Positions 52,825-62,386 of a stretch of DNA of 64,000 bases are shown here, one piece after another. This DNA is from Devosia sp. (GTDB lineage: Bacteria > Pseudomonadota > Alphaproteobacteria > Rhizobiales > Devosiaceae). The notes under the pieces were generated by a model. That model ran no database searches, was not told the DNA's origin, and saw only the letters and a program-made list of their open reading frames with translations. The stretch covers positions 154,330 through 218,329 of the forward strand of contig NZ_JACZKG010000043.1 of NCBI RefSeq assembly GCF_014860165.1, given 5' to 3'. Made by a program: the position numbers and the translations under genes. Position 1 is the first letter of the stretch. Every line of letters starts with the position of its first letter.

Positions 52825-53610
52825 GTGGCCTTGGCCAATGAACACATCGGATCCCTGGCAGGAAAGACTGCAATCGTAACGGGCGGCGGCAGCGGCATCG
52901 GTGAGGCCTGCGCCGTGGTTCTCGCGGAAGCCGGTGCCCATGTCGTGGTCGCCGGACGCGGCATGGACAAGCTTGCATCAGTCGCCGAGCGCATCGGAGG
53001 GACTGCTGTTGTCTGCGACGTGCGTGACCCCGATCAGGTGGCGAACCTATTCGCGCGGGCGCGGTCGATCGTCGGGACCGTCGATGTGTTGATTAACAAT
53101 GCAGGGGTGCCCGGCCCTATAGCTCCGGTTGCTGAAGTCGACCTTGCGGCTTGGCGCGATTGCGTCGAGATCAACCTGTTTGGGGCGCTCCATTGCCTGC
53201 AGGCCGCGGCGCGCATCATGCGGGAGCAGAGAAGCGGCTCGATCGTCAACATGTCGTCGCTGATGGGCATCCAAGGCTACCCGATGAGGACGGCATACTC
53301 CGCGACCAAATTCGCAATTATCGGCATGACCGAAGCCGCGGCACGCGAGCTCGGGCCCTATGGAGTGCGGGTAAACGCGCTGCTACCGGGTGCCGTGTCG
53401 GGGGAGAATATGGACCAAATCCTGGCGCGGCGTGCCGAAAGGGAAAACCGTTCGGTCGATGACATCGTTCGGGAGAACTACACGGAGCCTTCGGCCCTCA
53501 AGCGTTGGGTCGATCCCTTCGAGGTGGGCAGGGCGGCCCTGTTCTTCGCTACCAACCTGTCTTCCGCCACCACCGGAGAGAAATTGAAAGTCGACTGCGG
53601 TCGATTTTAG
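52825..53610 (+). CDS. SDR family oxidoreductase
   Basis: A 261-residue short-chain dehydrogenase: TGGGSGIGEA (about residues 19-28), NNAG (about 90-93), catalytic YSATKFA (near 155). It starts at a GTG immediately after the preceding TAA, with GGAG just upstream, so it is coupled. Not closely similar to the SDR at 40942, so the pathway has two distinct alcohol oxidation or reduction steps. Confidence 0.9.
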   Translation: MALANEHIGSLAGKTAIVTGGGSGIGEACAVVLAEAGAHVVVAGRGMDKLASVAERIGGTAVVCDVRDPDQVANLFARARSIVGTVDVLINNAGVPGPIAPVAEVDLAAWRDCVEINLFGALHCLQAAARIMREQRSGSIVNMSSLMGIQGYPMRTAYSATKFAIIGMTEAAARELGPYGVRVNALLPGAVSGENMDQILARRAERENRSVDDIVRENYTEPSALKRWVDPFEVGRAALFFATNLSSATTGEKLKVDCGRF

Positions 53611-53621
53611 GGAGAGCGCAG

Positions 53622-54155
53622 GTGTTATTCTCAATCGAAGACCGGCAGCCGACAACGGCCGGCGCACAGACCTCATGGATCGCCCCAAGCGCTGTCGTTC
53701 TCGGTGATGTACTATTGGGCGTCGATGTAAGTATCTGGTTCAATGCCGTCCTGCGCGGAGACAACGAGCGGATTTCCGTCGGCGCGAGGAGTAACATTCA
53801 GGACGGTTGCATCCTCCATACCGACATCGGCTCCCCCCTCCAGATCGGCGAGGACGTCACGGTCGGACACCGTGCAATACTTCATGGTTGTTCCATCGGC
53901 GCCGGAACCCTGGTCGGAATGGGCGCAATCGTCCTCAACGATGCCGTTATCGGGAAAAGCTGCATCATCGGTGCGCAGGCACTGGTGCCCGAAGGCAAGA
54001 TTATCCCCGACAATTCGATCGTGATGGGCGTGCCGGGCAAGGTCGTGGGGCAGGTTTTGGCAGAGCGAGCAGTGGCTCTACGCGGTGCAGCGACACGTTA
54101 CGTGCTGAACTGGAAGCGCTATTCGACTGGTCTCGTCCGGCTTGCCGACATCTAA
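53622..54155 (+). CDS. Gamma-carbonic-anhydrase-fold hexapeptide protein
   Basis: A 177-residue left-handed beta-helix protein. The three zinc-type His are in CILHTDIG, VGHRAILHG (both). SIWFNAVLRGDNERISVGAR matches the gamma-CA/PaaY group; PaaY acts as a thioesterase in phenylacetate catabolism. GTG 53622 has GGGAGA seven bases upstream. A CoA-ester house-keeping role in this operon is an inference. It converges with the IclR gene, overlapping by 4 bases. Confidence 0.88.
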   Translation: MLFSIEDRQPTTAGAQTSWIAPSAVVLGDVLLGVDVSIWFNAVLRGDNERISVGARSNIQDGCILHTDIGSPLQIGEDVTVGHRAILHGCSIGAGTLVGMGAIVLNDAVIGKSCIIGAQALVPEGKIIPDNSIVMGVPGKVVGQVLAERAVALRGAATRYVLNWKRYSTGLVRLADI

Positions 54156-54982
54156 TCGGCGCTGGTGGCCTCAGCACCGACAAAGCCCAGACGCGCCGAA
54201 ATCCGGCCGGCAGCCCTCACTACTTCCTGGGCGTACCGCGTTTCGAGTTCATTCATGTCAAACGCCGAGTCAGGCCCGGAGATGTCGATTGCCGCGACAA
54301 CTGCACCCGTATTGTCAAAAACTGGCGCAGCAATGGACGATCCCCCAGCCTCCAGTATGCCTCGGCTCACGACGCATGGCAGGCCAGAAACCTCCGCAAC
54401 CTTGCTCGCAAGCTGAGCCGGGGTGGTAGGCGTTTTTTCGGTGAACTGCTTGAATGGACCGGGCCCAAACAGCCTGTTCAGTTCCCGGCCCCCTAAGTCA
54501 GAAAGCAAGTACCACCCCATTGGCGCCGCGTAGGCGGGCACCCGCGACCCAACATTCATGTTGCTGAGGAAACCTGAGCGCGTCTGGATACAGCTGAGGT
54601 AAAGAACGCTCTTGTCGTCGCGAATAGCCAGGTGAGCCGTGACGGATGTCGCATCGCGCAAGGCCTCGAGTTCCGGCCTGGCAACTTCGATGATGTCCTG
54701 CGACGCGAGGAACGCAAACCCTATGTTGAGCACGCGCGGACCAAGGGCATACTGCTTGGTCTGGGGGACCTCATCCAGAAATCCCATGTGGTGAAGCGTA
54801 TAGACCAGCCGGAAAGCAGAAGACCGGGTCACGCCAAGCTCTGCCGCAATCTCGGTCACATTCATGGGCTTCTGAGCGGCGGCAATCATCTCCAGAGTGA
54901 GCAGTCCGCGATGCAAGCCCGGCACGAAATAGACGCCGTGGTTCTTGTGCAGCGGCTCGAGATCGAGCGCGTTGTCGTCCAT
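54152..54982 (-). CDS. IclR-family transcriptional regulator
   Basis: A 276-residue regulator. Winged helix at about residues 24-85 (TLEMIAAAQKPMNVTEIAAE, RSSAFRLVYTLHHMGF) and a C-terminal effector domain (SRGILEAGGSSIAAPVFDN, GAVVAAIDISGPDSAFD). AGGAG precedes ATG 54982. It closes the rightward catabolic operon from the opposite strand and is the obvious candidate regulator of it. Confidence 0.94.
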   Translation of the reverse strand: MDDNALDLEPLHKNHGVYFVPGLHRGLLTLEMIAAAQKPMNVTEIAAELGVTRSSAFRLVYTLHHMGFLDEVPQTKQYALGPRVLNIGFAFLASQDIIEVARPELEALRDATSVTAHLAIRDDKSVLYLSCIQTRSGFLSNMNVGSRVPAYAAPMGWYLLSDLGGRELNRLFGPGPFKQFTEKTPTTPAQLASKVAEVSGLPCVVSRGILEAGGSSIAAPVFDNTGAVVAAIDISGPDSAFDMNELETRYAQEVVRAAGRISARLGFVGAEATSAD

Positions 54983-55018
54983 GCTCTTCTCCTACCGACT
55001 AACCCGCCAGACCATTAA

Positions 55019-55532
55019 GTCGATGGCCCGGGCAGCCGGATCTTTTGCGACGCCGACTGCCGCTAATTTAGGTGATCTGATACCGTTATCGACCATTTTT
55101 TCAAAGCTGAAGTTTCAGGTCCATTGGTGGAGTCTTGCGTTCCGCCGCAGCCGGTTCCTTCGCTCCTAGCTGCGGCACGCGGTGGAGGGTGACCGGGCGG
55201 CGACGGCAAATCTAGACGCTGGTCGCGCGAAGCAAGACCAATGCCGTCATTGACGCCGAAATTGGCCTCAGCAAACGCACCGGAGGGCCACCGCCTGCGC
55301 ATGATGCGCCTGGTCGGCGTGCCCAGCGCTGCAGAGTTGATCGCTTGGATCTCGACTTACAGGTGATCGAACCTGGGGGCGCCGCGGGCAAAGAGACTGT
55401 CGGATCTCCGCTGCCGTGAACGTCTCACAGGGCCAGAAGACTTCTCGCGACATAGCCACCGCGTCTTGGATGCCGCGCAGCCACGTCCGCATGCGGCTTC
55501 GGGCCGCCAAAAGCCGCCGGACCGCTATCGGC
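55019..55532. other. About 510 bases of decayed sequence, no intact gene
   Basis: Both strands show short frames with stops and no ribosome binding sites. The stretch after the IclR promoter (about 55060-55530) has coding-like GC bias but no family I can name, so it is probably a remnant of a mobile gene. The IS element at 55533 is inserted to its right. Confidence 0.4.
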
Positions 55533-57101
55533 CCGAGTCTGTGTGAAAACCCCTGATCATGCTATGATCTGGCACTGCTTCGGAGGTGCTATATGGGTGG
55601 TTTCGTTGAAGGTTCTGACCGTCACCAGGTGAGCTTTCTGCCGGCGTATCTCGAAGATTATGTGGATGCTGACAACCCGGTTCGCATCATCGACGCCTTT
55701 GTCGACGAACTCGATCTGGCCGTGCTCGGCTTCGGGCGTGTCCAGCCGGCGTCGACCGGCAGACCCGGCTACGCGCCGGGCACGATGCTCAAGCTCTACA
55801 TCTATGGATACCTGCACCAGCTGACCTCAAGCCGGAAGCTGGAGCGGGAGGCTGGCCGCAATATCGAGCTGATGTGGTTGACCGGCAAGCTGGTGCCAGA
55901 CTTCAAGACCATCGCCGACTTCCGCCGTGACAATGCCGGCGCGATCCAGATCGCGTGCCAGCGCTTCGTTGGCGTCTGTCGTGCCCTTGGCCTGGTCGGT
56001 GGCGGCATGGTTGCGATCGACGGGTCACGCTTGCGCGCGGTGAACACGCACGAGAAGAACTACACCAAGGGCAAGCTGGCACGGCGCAAAGCCCATGTCG
56101 AAGAGAGCATCGCGCGCTACCTCGCCGAGCTCGATGAGGCCGACGGCGCCGAAGCCGGCCCGGCTACGCCCTGGATCGCGCACCTGACCGAGCGACTGGC
56201 ATCGCTGCGCGGGCGTCTCGGCGAGCTCGAGGAGATTGGTCGGCAGCTGCAAGCGGCTCCCGACGAGCAGATCTCGCTCACCGACCCGGATGCCCGCGCC
56301 ATGGCAACCGGCAGCGACCATCGCGGCGTGGTCGGCTACAACGTGCAGGCGGCGGTCGATACCAAGCACCACATCGTTGTCGCCAATGCGGTGACGAACC
56401 GGGGCCATGACCGCTCGCACCTGCTGGAGATGGCCAAGGCTGCACAGGCCGAGACCGGCGCGGCCGGGATGATCGCCCTTGCCGATCGAGGATACTATGA
56501 GGGCGAGCAGATCCGCTCCTGCACCGAAGCTGGCATCATCCCGATGGTGCCCAAGCCCAATACCTCACCGGCGCAGGCGCGCGGCTTTTGGGGCAAGGCC
56601 ATGTTCGTGCATGAGCCCGCGACCGACACCTATCGGTGCCCCGCCGGCCAGCATCTCTAGAAGCGCCATGCCACGGTCGAGGGCGGCAAGCTCATCAACG
56701 TCTATTATAGCCAGAAGGCATGCGATGCCTGCGCATCGCGTCCTCTATGCACGGCCGGCAAGGAAAAGCGCATCCGGCGATGGGAGCATGAGGCGGTTCT
56801 TGATAAGATGGAGCATCGGTTCGAAGCGATGCCCGAGGCGATGGCGGTCCGCCGCTGTACTGTCGAGCACGTCTTCGGCACCATCAAGGGCTGGATGGGT
56901 GCCACCCACTTCCGAACGCGGGGGCTCAGGAACGTCGCCACCGAAGCCAGCCTGGCAATCCTGGCCTACAACATCAAGCGCGCCATCGCCGTTGCCGGCG
57001 TCGTTCCAATCCTTCAAGCGTTAAGGGGATGAAACGGTCCCCCTGATGCCATGGGATCACGCTCAGGACAGACGCTGCCGCGAGTTCTCACACGGCCTCG
57101 G
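55533..57101 (+). mobile_element. IS1182-family insertion sequence, about 1.57 kb
   Basis: Imperfect terminal inverted repeats, 16 of 21 bases matching: CCGAGTCTGTGTGAAAACCC at 55533 and the complement ending at 57101 (ending CACACGGCCTCGG). It contains one transposase gene with an internal stop. Exact ends and target duplication are not certain. Confidence 0.7.
55593..57032 (+). pseudogene. IS1182-family transposase interrupted by an amber codon
   Basis: A DDE transposase frame of 479 codons with TAG at 56658-56660 (codon 356); reading continues in frame as KRHATVEGGKLINVYYSQKA. Catalytic acids: Asp in AIDGSRLRAVN, Asp in ALADRGYYEG and Glu in VEHVFGTIKGWMG, the last being after the stop. 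The product ends before the third acid, so it cannot be active unless the stop is read through. GGAGG precedes ATG 55593. Confidence 0.85.
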
Positions 57102-57466
57102 CCCCCAACCTGCCGAAATACCCGGAGTGGGATGAGCCCCTCTCACCCCACTTCCTGGGGCGCAACGCAGCTACCTGCCCCTACCCCAGCGGAACCCGGG
57201 GCCTGGAAGCGATGTCGTGTCGCCCAAAAGGTCTGTGCCCCAACAGCGCCGGCGTCAAAGACGGATGGCGTGACTTCCGGTTTCCGTTGAAGTCGAACTG
57301 AGGTGCCACCCCAAAGCAAACAACCCTGCCGTTTCCACTCGCCAAGTAGGCCGGATCATTCGTTTTTGTCCCTCAGTCAGCACAATGCGCGGTGAAGGTC
57401 CCGTTAGAGATATTCCCAGGCCCCAAATCGTTGCTGGTGGCGTTTCAGGCACAACCGGAGAAACCG
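57102..57466. other. About 365 bases without a clear gene
   Basis: Right flank of the IS element. No convincing frame on either strand; a segment near 57270-57310 looks like the end of another decayed mobile element but I cannot name it. GGAG 57456-57459 serves the next gene. Confidence 0.35.
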
Positions 57467-58396
57467 ATGATCTATGTCAGCGAAGACGAATCTGCCGCAT
57501 TGGTGACGCATGAGCTGGCGTTCGAGGCGGTGCGGCAGGCTCTCGTGGCCGCAGCATCCGACCTGAGCGGCGTCTTTCCCGCCGTTCTCGGACGCTCCAA
57601 GGAGCCAACCAATACGTTTTCCGTGAAGTCGGGCTGGTCGGCCGAACTGACCGGCGTCAAAGTCGGCTCGTTCTGGTCCGGCAACCCGGCGATCGGTCTG
57701 CCGCGGCACAATTCCACCATCATGCTGCTCGACCAGCGTACGGGGCGCCTCCGCGCCGTCATCGAAGCGGGCAAGGTCAATGCCTTCAGGACCGCGGCGG
57801 CCGATGCCGTCGCGACCGACCTGCTCGCGCGAAGGGACGCGAGGGTGCTGGCCATCTTCGGAGCGGGCAATCAGGCCAGCTATGAAGTTGCGGCCTTGGC
57901 GAGGGTCCGTCCAATCGAGGAGGTGCTGGTCGTCTCCCGCCCCTCAGAGCGGCGCGATGCCTTTGTTGCGCAGATCCGCCAGAGCGGTCTCGACGCACGG
58001 ATTGCTTCCGCTGAAGAGGCCGTGCGGGCCGCCGATATCGTGGTGACGGCAACGCCATCGCGCGAACCGCTTTTCGAGCCCGCCTGGGTTGGAGCGGGCA
58101 CGCATGTCGTGAGCATGGGGTCCGATGCGCCCGGCAAGCATGAACTCCCCACGGACCTCTATCCCAGGGCGAGCCTGTTCTGCGACCTGCTCTCCCAGTC
58201 CATCCAGATCGGTGATTTCCAGCATGCGCGCACAGCGATCGACGCAGGCACTCTCACGGTAACGCCCATAGGCGACGTCATTGAGGGACGCGCACCGGGG
58301 CGTCGCAGCGAGTCCGAAATCACCGTGTTCGACAGTTCAGGGATTTCGCTGCAGGACCTGTTCATGGCCGACGCGCTGATCCGCGCCAAAGGCTAG
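57467..58396 (+). CDS. Ornithine cyclodeaminase / mu-crystallin family protein
   Basis: A 309-residue NAD(P)-dependent enzyme of the OCD family. It shows NTFSVKSGWSAELTGVKVGS, the cofactor fold VLAIFGAGNQASYEVAALA and VVSMGSDAPGKHELPTDLY. Members include ornithine cyclodeaminase, imine reductases (delta-1-pyrroline- and piperideine-2-carboxylate) and alanine dehydrogenases. With flavoenzymes making imines nearby, an imine reductase or cyclodeaminase role is plausible. GGAG lies 7 bases before ATG 57467. Confidence 0.9.
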   Translation: MIYVSEDESAALVTHELAFEAVRQALVAAASDLSGVFPAVLGRSKEPTNTFSVKSGWSAELTGVKVGSFWSGNPAIGLPRHNSTIMLLDQRTGRLRAVIEAGKVNAFRTAAADAVATDLLARRDARVLAIFGAGNQASYEVAALARVRPIEEVLVVSRPSERRDAFVAQIRQSGLDARIASAEEAVRAADIVVTATPSREPLFEPAWVGAGTHVVSMGSDAPGKHELPTDLYPRASLFCDLLSQSIQIGDFQHARTAIDAGTLTVTPIGDVIEGRAPGRRSESEITVFDSSGISLQDLFMADALIRAKG

Positions 58397-58968
58397 CGGA
58401 GCCGACCGGGCTCAGGCAGCCCCGGCAGCGGTTCCGCCGCCAGCCGCCAGCGGGGCCTTGCAGGCACCCCTACCAGTTGATCGAGGCCCTCTAACCGACG
58501 GCGCGGTAGCCCTCGCCGACGGCCTCGTGGATTTTCTTGGCGTATTTGACCGGCAGCGCCGTCGGCGTCTAGCACTGCATGCGCCCGCGCGGACCTCACG
58601 GCATTTGGCCGTCTAGGCCCTCTCGAAAGCGCGAACCGATCATCGTCGCCATGGCACCTTTCCTCCGCAGGTAGACGCCTCGAATATGAGCAGTGCCACC
58701 CCCGCCAGCGCCGCCGTGGCGTCGCCAAAGTGTGCCGCTGGGCTGCATGAAGTGCCAAGTCCGGAGGATTAGACAGCGATTTCGTCCGCGGCACGGCCGA
58801 CGGTAGCGGGGTCCGCCCGCAGCGAAGCCTACGGAATGTAAGGCATCCAGAACCCGCGAATTCTGCCGCTCCGACACAAACTAACAGCAGGATATTCCGC
58901 TCGACAGCAATCGGCCGCAGCACGTTGTCGAGTGGCTGCGCTAGAATAAGTAGAACAAAGGAGTTCCC
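58397..58968. other. About 570 bases of decayed sequence, possible enolase-superfamily remnant
   Basis: No intact gene. On the minus strand, fragments in shifting frames (LPVKYAKKIHEAVGEGYRAV near 58500-58560; GDATAALAGVALLIFEA near 58680-58750) are reminiscent of mandelate racemase/muconate-lactonising enzymes, but similarity is short and broken by stops. I treat it as a possible pseudogene only. Confidence 0.3.
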
Positions 58969-60294
58969 ATGCCCGCGCCCCTGCTACATATCGAGTCCAG
59001 CGCCGATCTGCCTCGAGAGGCGGACGTCGTCGTCATCGGCGGCGGCGTGGTGGGCGTATTCACCGCCTATTACCTGGCCCGCCGGGGCATTCGGGTTGCC
59101 CTACTCGAAAAGGGACGCGTCGCCGCCGAACAGTCGAGCAGGAACTGGGGTTGGTGCCGTCAGCAGAACCGCGACGAACGCGAACTGCCGATGGCCACCA
59201 AGAGCCTCGAGCTGTGGGAAAACGTCGCAAAGGAAACCGGTGAAGACACAGGCTTCCGACGCTGTGGGTTGCTTTACCTTTCTCAGGACGAGACCCAATT
59301 GGCCGGATGGGCAAAGTGGCGTGACTTCGCGCGAACCGCCGGGGTCACGACACACATGCTGAGCGGTCAGGAGGCCAGCGAACGGGGCAAGCCGACCGGC
59401 CGCAAATGGAAGGGTGGAGTCTTCTCGCCAAGTGACGGAACGGCGGATCCCTCACGTGCGGTGCCGGTTGCCGCTCGTGGCATCATGGCGGCGGGCGGCT
59501 CTGTGCATCAGTTCTGCGCTGCTCGCGGCATTGAGCTGAGCGCTGGACGGGTCAGCGGGGTGGTTACCGAAAAAGGTATGATCGCCACCAGGACTGTGGT
59601 CATGGCAGGCGGCGCATGGGCTTCCTCCTTTTGCCATCAGCTCGGCATCCGGTTCCCCCAGGCCTCCATACGCTCGTCTATCCTGACGGTCGCTCCGGGC
59701 ACATCAGAACTGCCTGTCGCCCTTGCCGCGCCTGATGTTTCAATTACACGGCGCGGCAATGGCCATTATACGCTGGCAATCAGCGGCCGGGCGCGTGTCG
59801 ACCCCACGCCACAGCAAGTTCGGTTCGGGCGGGAGTTCCTGCCCATGTTCGCTCGCCGCTGGCGCAGCCTCTCTCCAGGGGGGGTGGACGGGTGGCGGCA
59901 AGGTCATGAAAGCCTGGAAAAGTGGTCGCTAGACGCCATCACTCCAATGGAGCGTAATCGCATTCTCGATCCGCGGCCCGACATGGCGCAGATTCGCCTC
60001 ACATATCAGCGCGCGTGTGAGCTGATTCCAGAGGTTCGAAACCTGCCGATTTCAGACGCCTGGGCTGGGTATATCGACAGCACACCGGACGGCATCCCCG
60101 TCATTGGCGAGATAGAAAGCATTCCCGGTTTCATCCTTGCGGCCGGGTTCAGCGGCCATGGCTTTGCGATCGGACCTGGCGCAGGGCACCTAATCGCCGA
60201 CATCATCACAGGAAAGCCACCGATCGTCGACCCGGCGCATTTCCGGCCCGCGCGGTTGAAAACCGCGGCCTGGGGCAAGGTCGCCGAGTTCTGA
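58969..60294 (+). CDS. DAO-type FAD-dependent oxidoreductase
   Basis: A 441-residue flavoprotein. FAD motif DVVVIGGGVVGVFTAYYLAR, then the distinctive EQSSRNWGWCRQQNRDERE and a closing GFILAAGFSGHGFAIGPGAG. The SSRNWGWCRQQ signature marks a group found with polyamine-type ABC systems; members oxidise secondary or terminal amines. The PotC-like permease at the right edge fits. The substrate is unknown. Confidence 0.9.
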   Translation: MPAPLLHIESSADLPREADVVVIGGGVVGVFTAYYLARRGIRVALLEKGRVAAEQSSRNWGWCRQQNRDERELPMATKSLELWENVAKETGEDTGFRRCGLLYLSQDETQLAGWAKWRDFARTAGVTTHMLSGQEASERGKPTGRKWKGGVFSPSDGTADPSRAVPVAARGIMAAGGSVHQFCAARGIELSAGRVSGVVTEKGMIATRTVVMAGGAWASSFCHQLGIRFPQASIRSSILTVAPGTSELPVALAAPDVSITRRGNGHYTLAISGRARVDPTPQQVRFGREFLPMFARRWRSLSPGGVDGWRQGHESLEKWSLDAITPMERNRILDPRPDMAQIRLTYQRACELIPEVRNLPISDAWAGYIDSTPDGIPVIGEIESIPGFILAAGFSGHGFAIGPGAGHLIADIITGKPPIVDPAHFRPARLKTAAWGKVAEF

Positions 60295-60549
60295 TTAACA
60301 TCAAAAGATATGGGATAGCTAGGTAGCATCCCGATACGACTTCATCGAGGAGAGCAACCGCCTGCTGCCCCGCCCACCGCTGGCGCTGAGTACATGAAAC
60401 GGAACTCAATCTGGCGCAGGAGATGACATTCAAGCAATGTCTGGCCTGGAAGCAGCGCACTAGGTCCGTACCTGAATGCGCGAGGTTGCCCGGAGAGCGC
60501 AGGCGGCCGCCCGCGAAAGCGACCACCGGTCCTCGTGAACGGCTAGCGG

Positions 60550-62202
60550 CTACATCGCGGCATAGTTGGGGCCGCCGCCGCCTTCGGGCGGAACCCAATC
60601 AATGTTCTGGTTGGGATCCTTGATGTCGCATGTCTTGCAGTGCACGCAGTTCTGCGCGTTGATCTGCAGCCGAACATCGGAGCCGTCGGCGACCCATTCA
60701 TAGACGCCAGCCGGGCAATAGTGCTGCGACGGCCCAGCATAAACGCCATACTCGCTCTGCCGCTGCAGTGCGGGGTCGTTGACATGCAGATGTGGTGGCT
60801 GATTCTCCTCGTGGTTGGTGTTCGACACAAATATGGATGACAGACGGTCAAACGTCAGCTTTCCGTCGGGCTTTGGATAAGAGATGGGCTGGTGCTGTGC
60901 TGCCGGCTCCATCGATTCATGATCGGCCTTGCCATGCGCTAGGGTCCCGAACGGAGAAACGCCAAACAACTGCTGGCACCACATGTCAAAGCCGCCCATG
61001 GCGATGCCGACCAGCCCGAAGCGCGACCACAGCGGTTTGACATTGCGCACCGGTTTCAGGTCGCGGCCGATGGCGCTGCCCCGCCACGCTGAGTCGTAGC
61101 TATCGAGGCTGGCCGGGGCGTTGTCACTGGCCAAGGCCTTCACGAGCGCGTCGGCGGCCAGGATGCCGGACTGCACCGCGTTGTGGCTGCCCTTGATGCG
61201 CGGCACATTGACGAAGCCGGCCGCATCACCCACCAAGATACCGCCGGGAAAGCTGAGTTTGGGGACCGATTGCCAACCACCCTCGGAAATGGCGCGCGCG
61301 CCATACGAAATGCGCCGCCCACCTTTCAGGGTGGCCCTAACCGAGGGATGGGTCTTGAAACGCTGGAACTCTTGGAACGGCGACAAGTACGGATTTTTGT
61401 AGTTCAGGTGGACCACGAAGCCCACGGCCACTTGATTGTTCTCGAAATGATAGAGAAACGAACCGCCGCCGGTCCTCCAGTCCAGCGGCCAGCCGAAAGA
61501 GTGCTCGATGCGCCCCGGCTCGTGCTTGGCCGGATCGATTTCCCAAAGCTCCTTGAGCCCAATACCGTATTTTTGCGGATCGCGACCGGCTGCCAGGTCG
61601 AAGCGGCGAATCACCTGCTTGGAGATCGAGCCCCGCACACCCTCGGCCAGCACCGTGTAGCGGGCGTGCAGTTCCACACCTGGCTGAAAGCCGGAGCCCG
61701 GCAGGCCGTTCTTTTCAATGCCGACATCGCCCGTCGCTACGCCGATGACCTGACCGTTCACGTCGTAAAGCGCCTCTGTCGCCGCAAAGCCCGGATAGAT
61801 TTCGACACCCAGCGCTTCCGCCTTGCCCGCCAGCCAGCGACAAAGAGCGCCAAGCGATCCTACATAGTTGCCGTGGTTGGACATCAGGCGAGGCATAATC
61901 GGCGTCGGCAGGCCAAGGCTGCCCTTGCCAGTTAGCAGGCGAAAGATGTCCTTGGTCACCGGGGTGACCAGTGGACTGCCGTCGCTCCGCCAGTCCGGCA
62001 GCAGCTGGTCGAGCCCAGCCGGATCGATCACGGCACCTGACAGGATATGGGCGCCGATCTCGCCACCCTTTTCGACGAGTGCCACCGACTGGTCGGGTGA
62101 TTTCTGCTTGAGCCTGATCGCGGTGGCGAGCCCGCCGGGCCCGCCACCAACGATGACAACGTCATAGAACATAGTCTCTCGAGCTGTCCGCTCATCGGTC
62201 AT
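60550..62202 (-). CDS. Electron-transfer flavoprotein-ubiquinone oxidoreductase (ETF-QO)
   Basis: A 550-residue membrane-bound flavo-Fe-S protein that passes electrons from ETF to ubiquinone. FAD fold [19 protein letters not shown]; ubiquinone-domain [20 protein letters not shown] and the C-terminal [4Fe-4S] Cys in CPAGVYEW and [22 protein letters not shown] 62202 is preferred; several in-frame ATGs exist. Chromosomal ETF-QO is a housekeeping gene, so a second copy on an island is notable. Its start overlaps the 64-residue gene. Confidence 0.93.
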   Translation of the reverse strand: MTDERTARETMFYDVVIVGGGPGGLATAIRLKQKSPDQSVALVEKGGEIGAHILSGAVIDPAGLDQLLPDWRSDGSPLVTPVTKDIFRLLTGKGSLGLPTPIMPRLMSNHGNYVGSLGALCRWLAGKAEALGVEIYPGFAATEALYDVNGQVIGVATGDVGIEKNGLPGSGFQPGVELHARYTVLAEGVRGSISKQVIRRFDLAAGRDPQKYGIGLKELWEIDPAKHEPGRIEHSFGWPLDWRTGGGSFLYHFENNQVAVGFVVHLNYKNPYLSPFQEFQRFKTHPSVRATLKGGRRISYGARAISEGGWQSVPKLSFPGGILVGDAAGFVNVPRIKGSHNAVQSGILAADALVKALASDNAPASLDSYDSAWRGSAIGRDLKPVRNVKPLWSRFGLVGIAMGGFDMWCQQLFGVSPFGTLAHGKADHESMEPAAQHQPISYPKPDGKLTFDRLSSIFVSNTNHEENQPPHLHVNDPALQRQSEYGVYAGPSQHYCPAGVYEWVADGSDVRLQINAQNCVHCKTCDIKDPNQNIDWVPPEGGGGPNYAAM

Positions 62203-62386
62203 GTGTAAAGTCCGTGTCATGAAATGAAAGTAGTGCCCACGCCAGTGCATGATGCGCGATACGCAACCCACCGCATTGCTGATCAGGGCCGGCGAGAAAC
62301 CCTTTCAGAACGCGCGTGGCAACGGTGAGATCGGCGGGATCGATATCCGCCAGTTCACCCTGGTAGCGCGACAGGTATTCAATCAT
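62192..62386 (-). CDS. Small protein of unknown function, 64 residues
   Basis: Starts directly after the flavin reductase stop (TAG-ATG) and ends inside the ETF-QO start region, so it is translationally coupled on both sides. [20 protein letters not shown] is acidic; the second half ([19 protein letters not shown]) is His-rich and amphipathic. I do not recognise it. It may be a small adaptor or a non-coding overlap. Confidence 0.5.
   Translation of the reverse strand: MIEYLSRYQGELADIDPADLTVATRVLKGFLAGPDQQCGGLRIAHHALAWALLSFHDTDFTHDR

Noticed and set aside
57255..57452. 65-codon minus-strand frame as a possible mobile-element gene
   Set aside because: No ribosome binding site, no recognised domain; at most a remnant.
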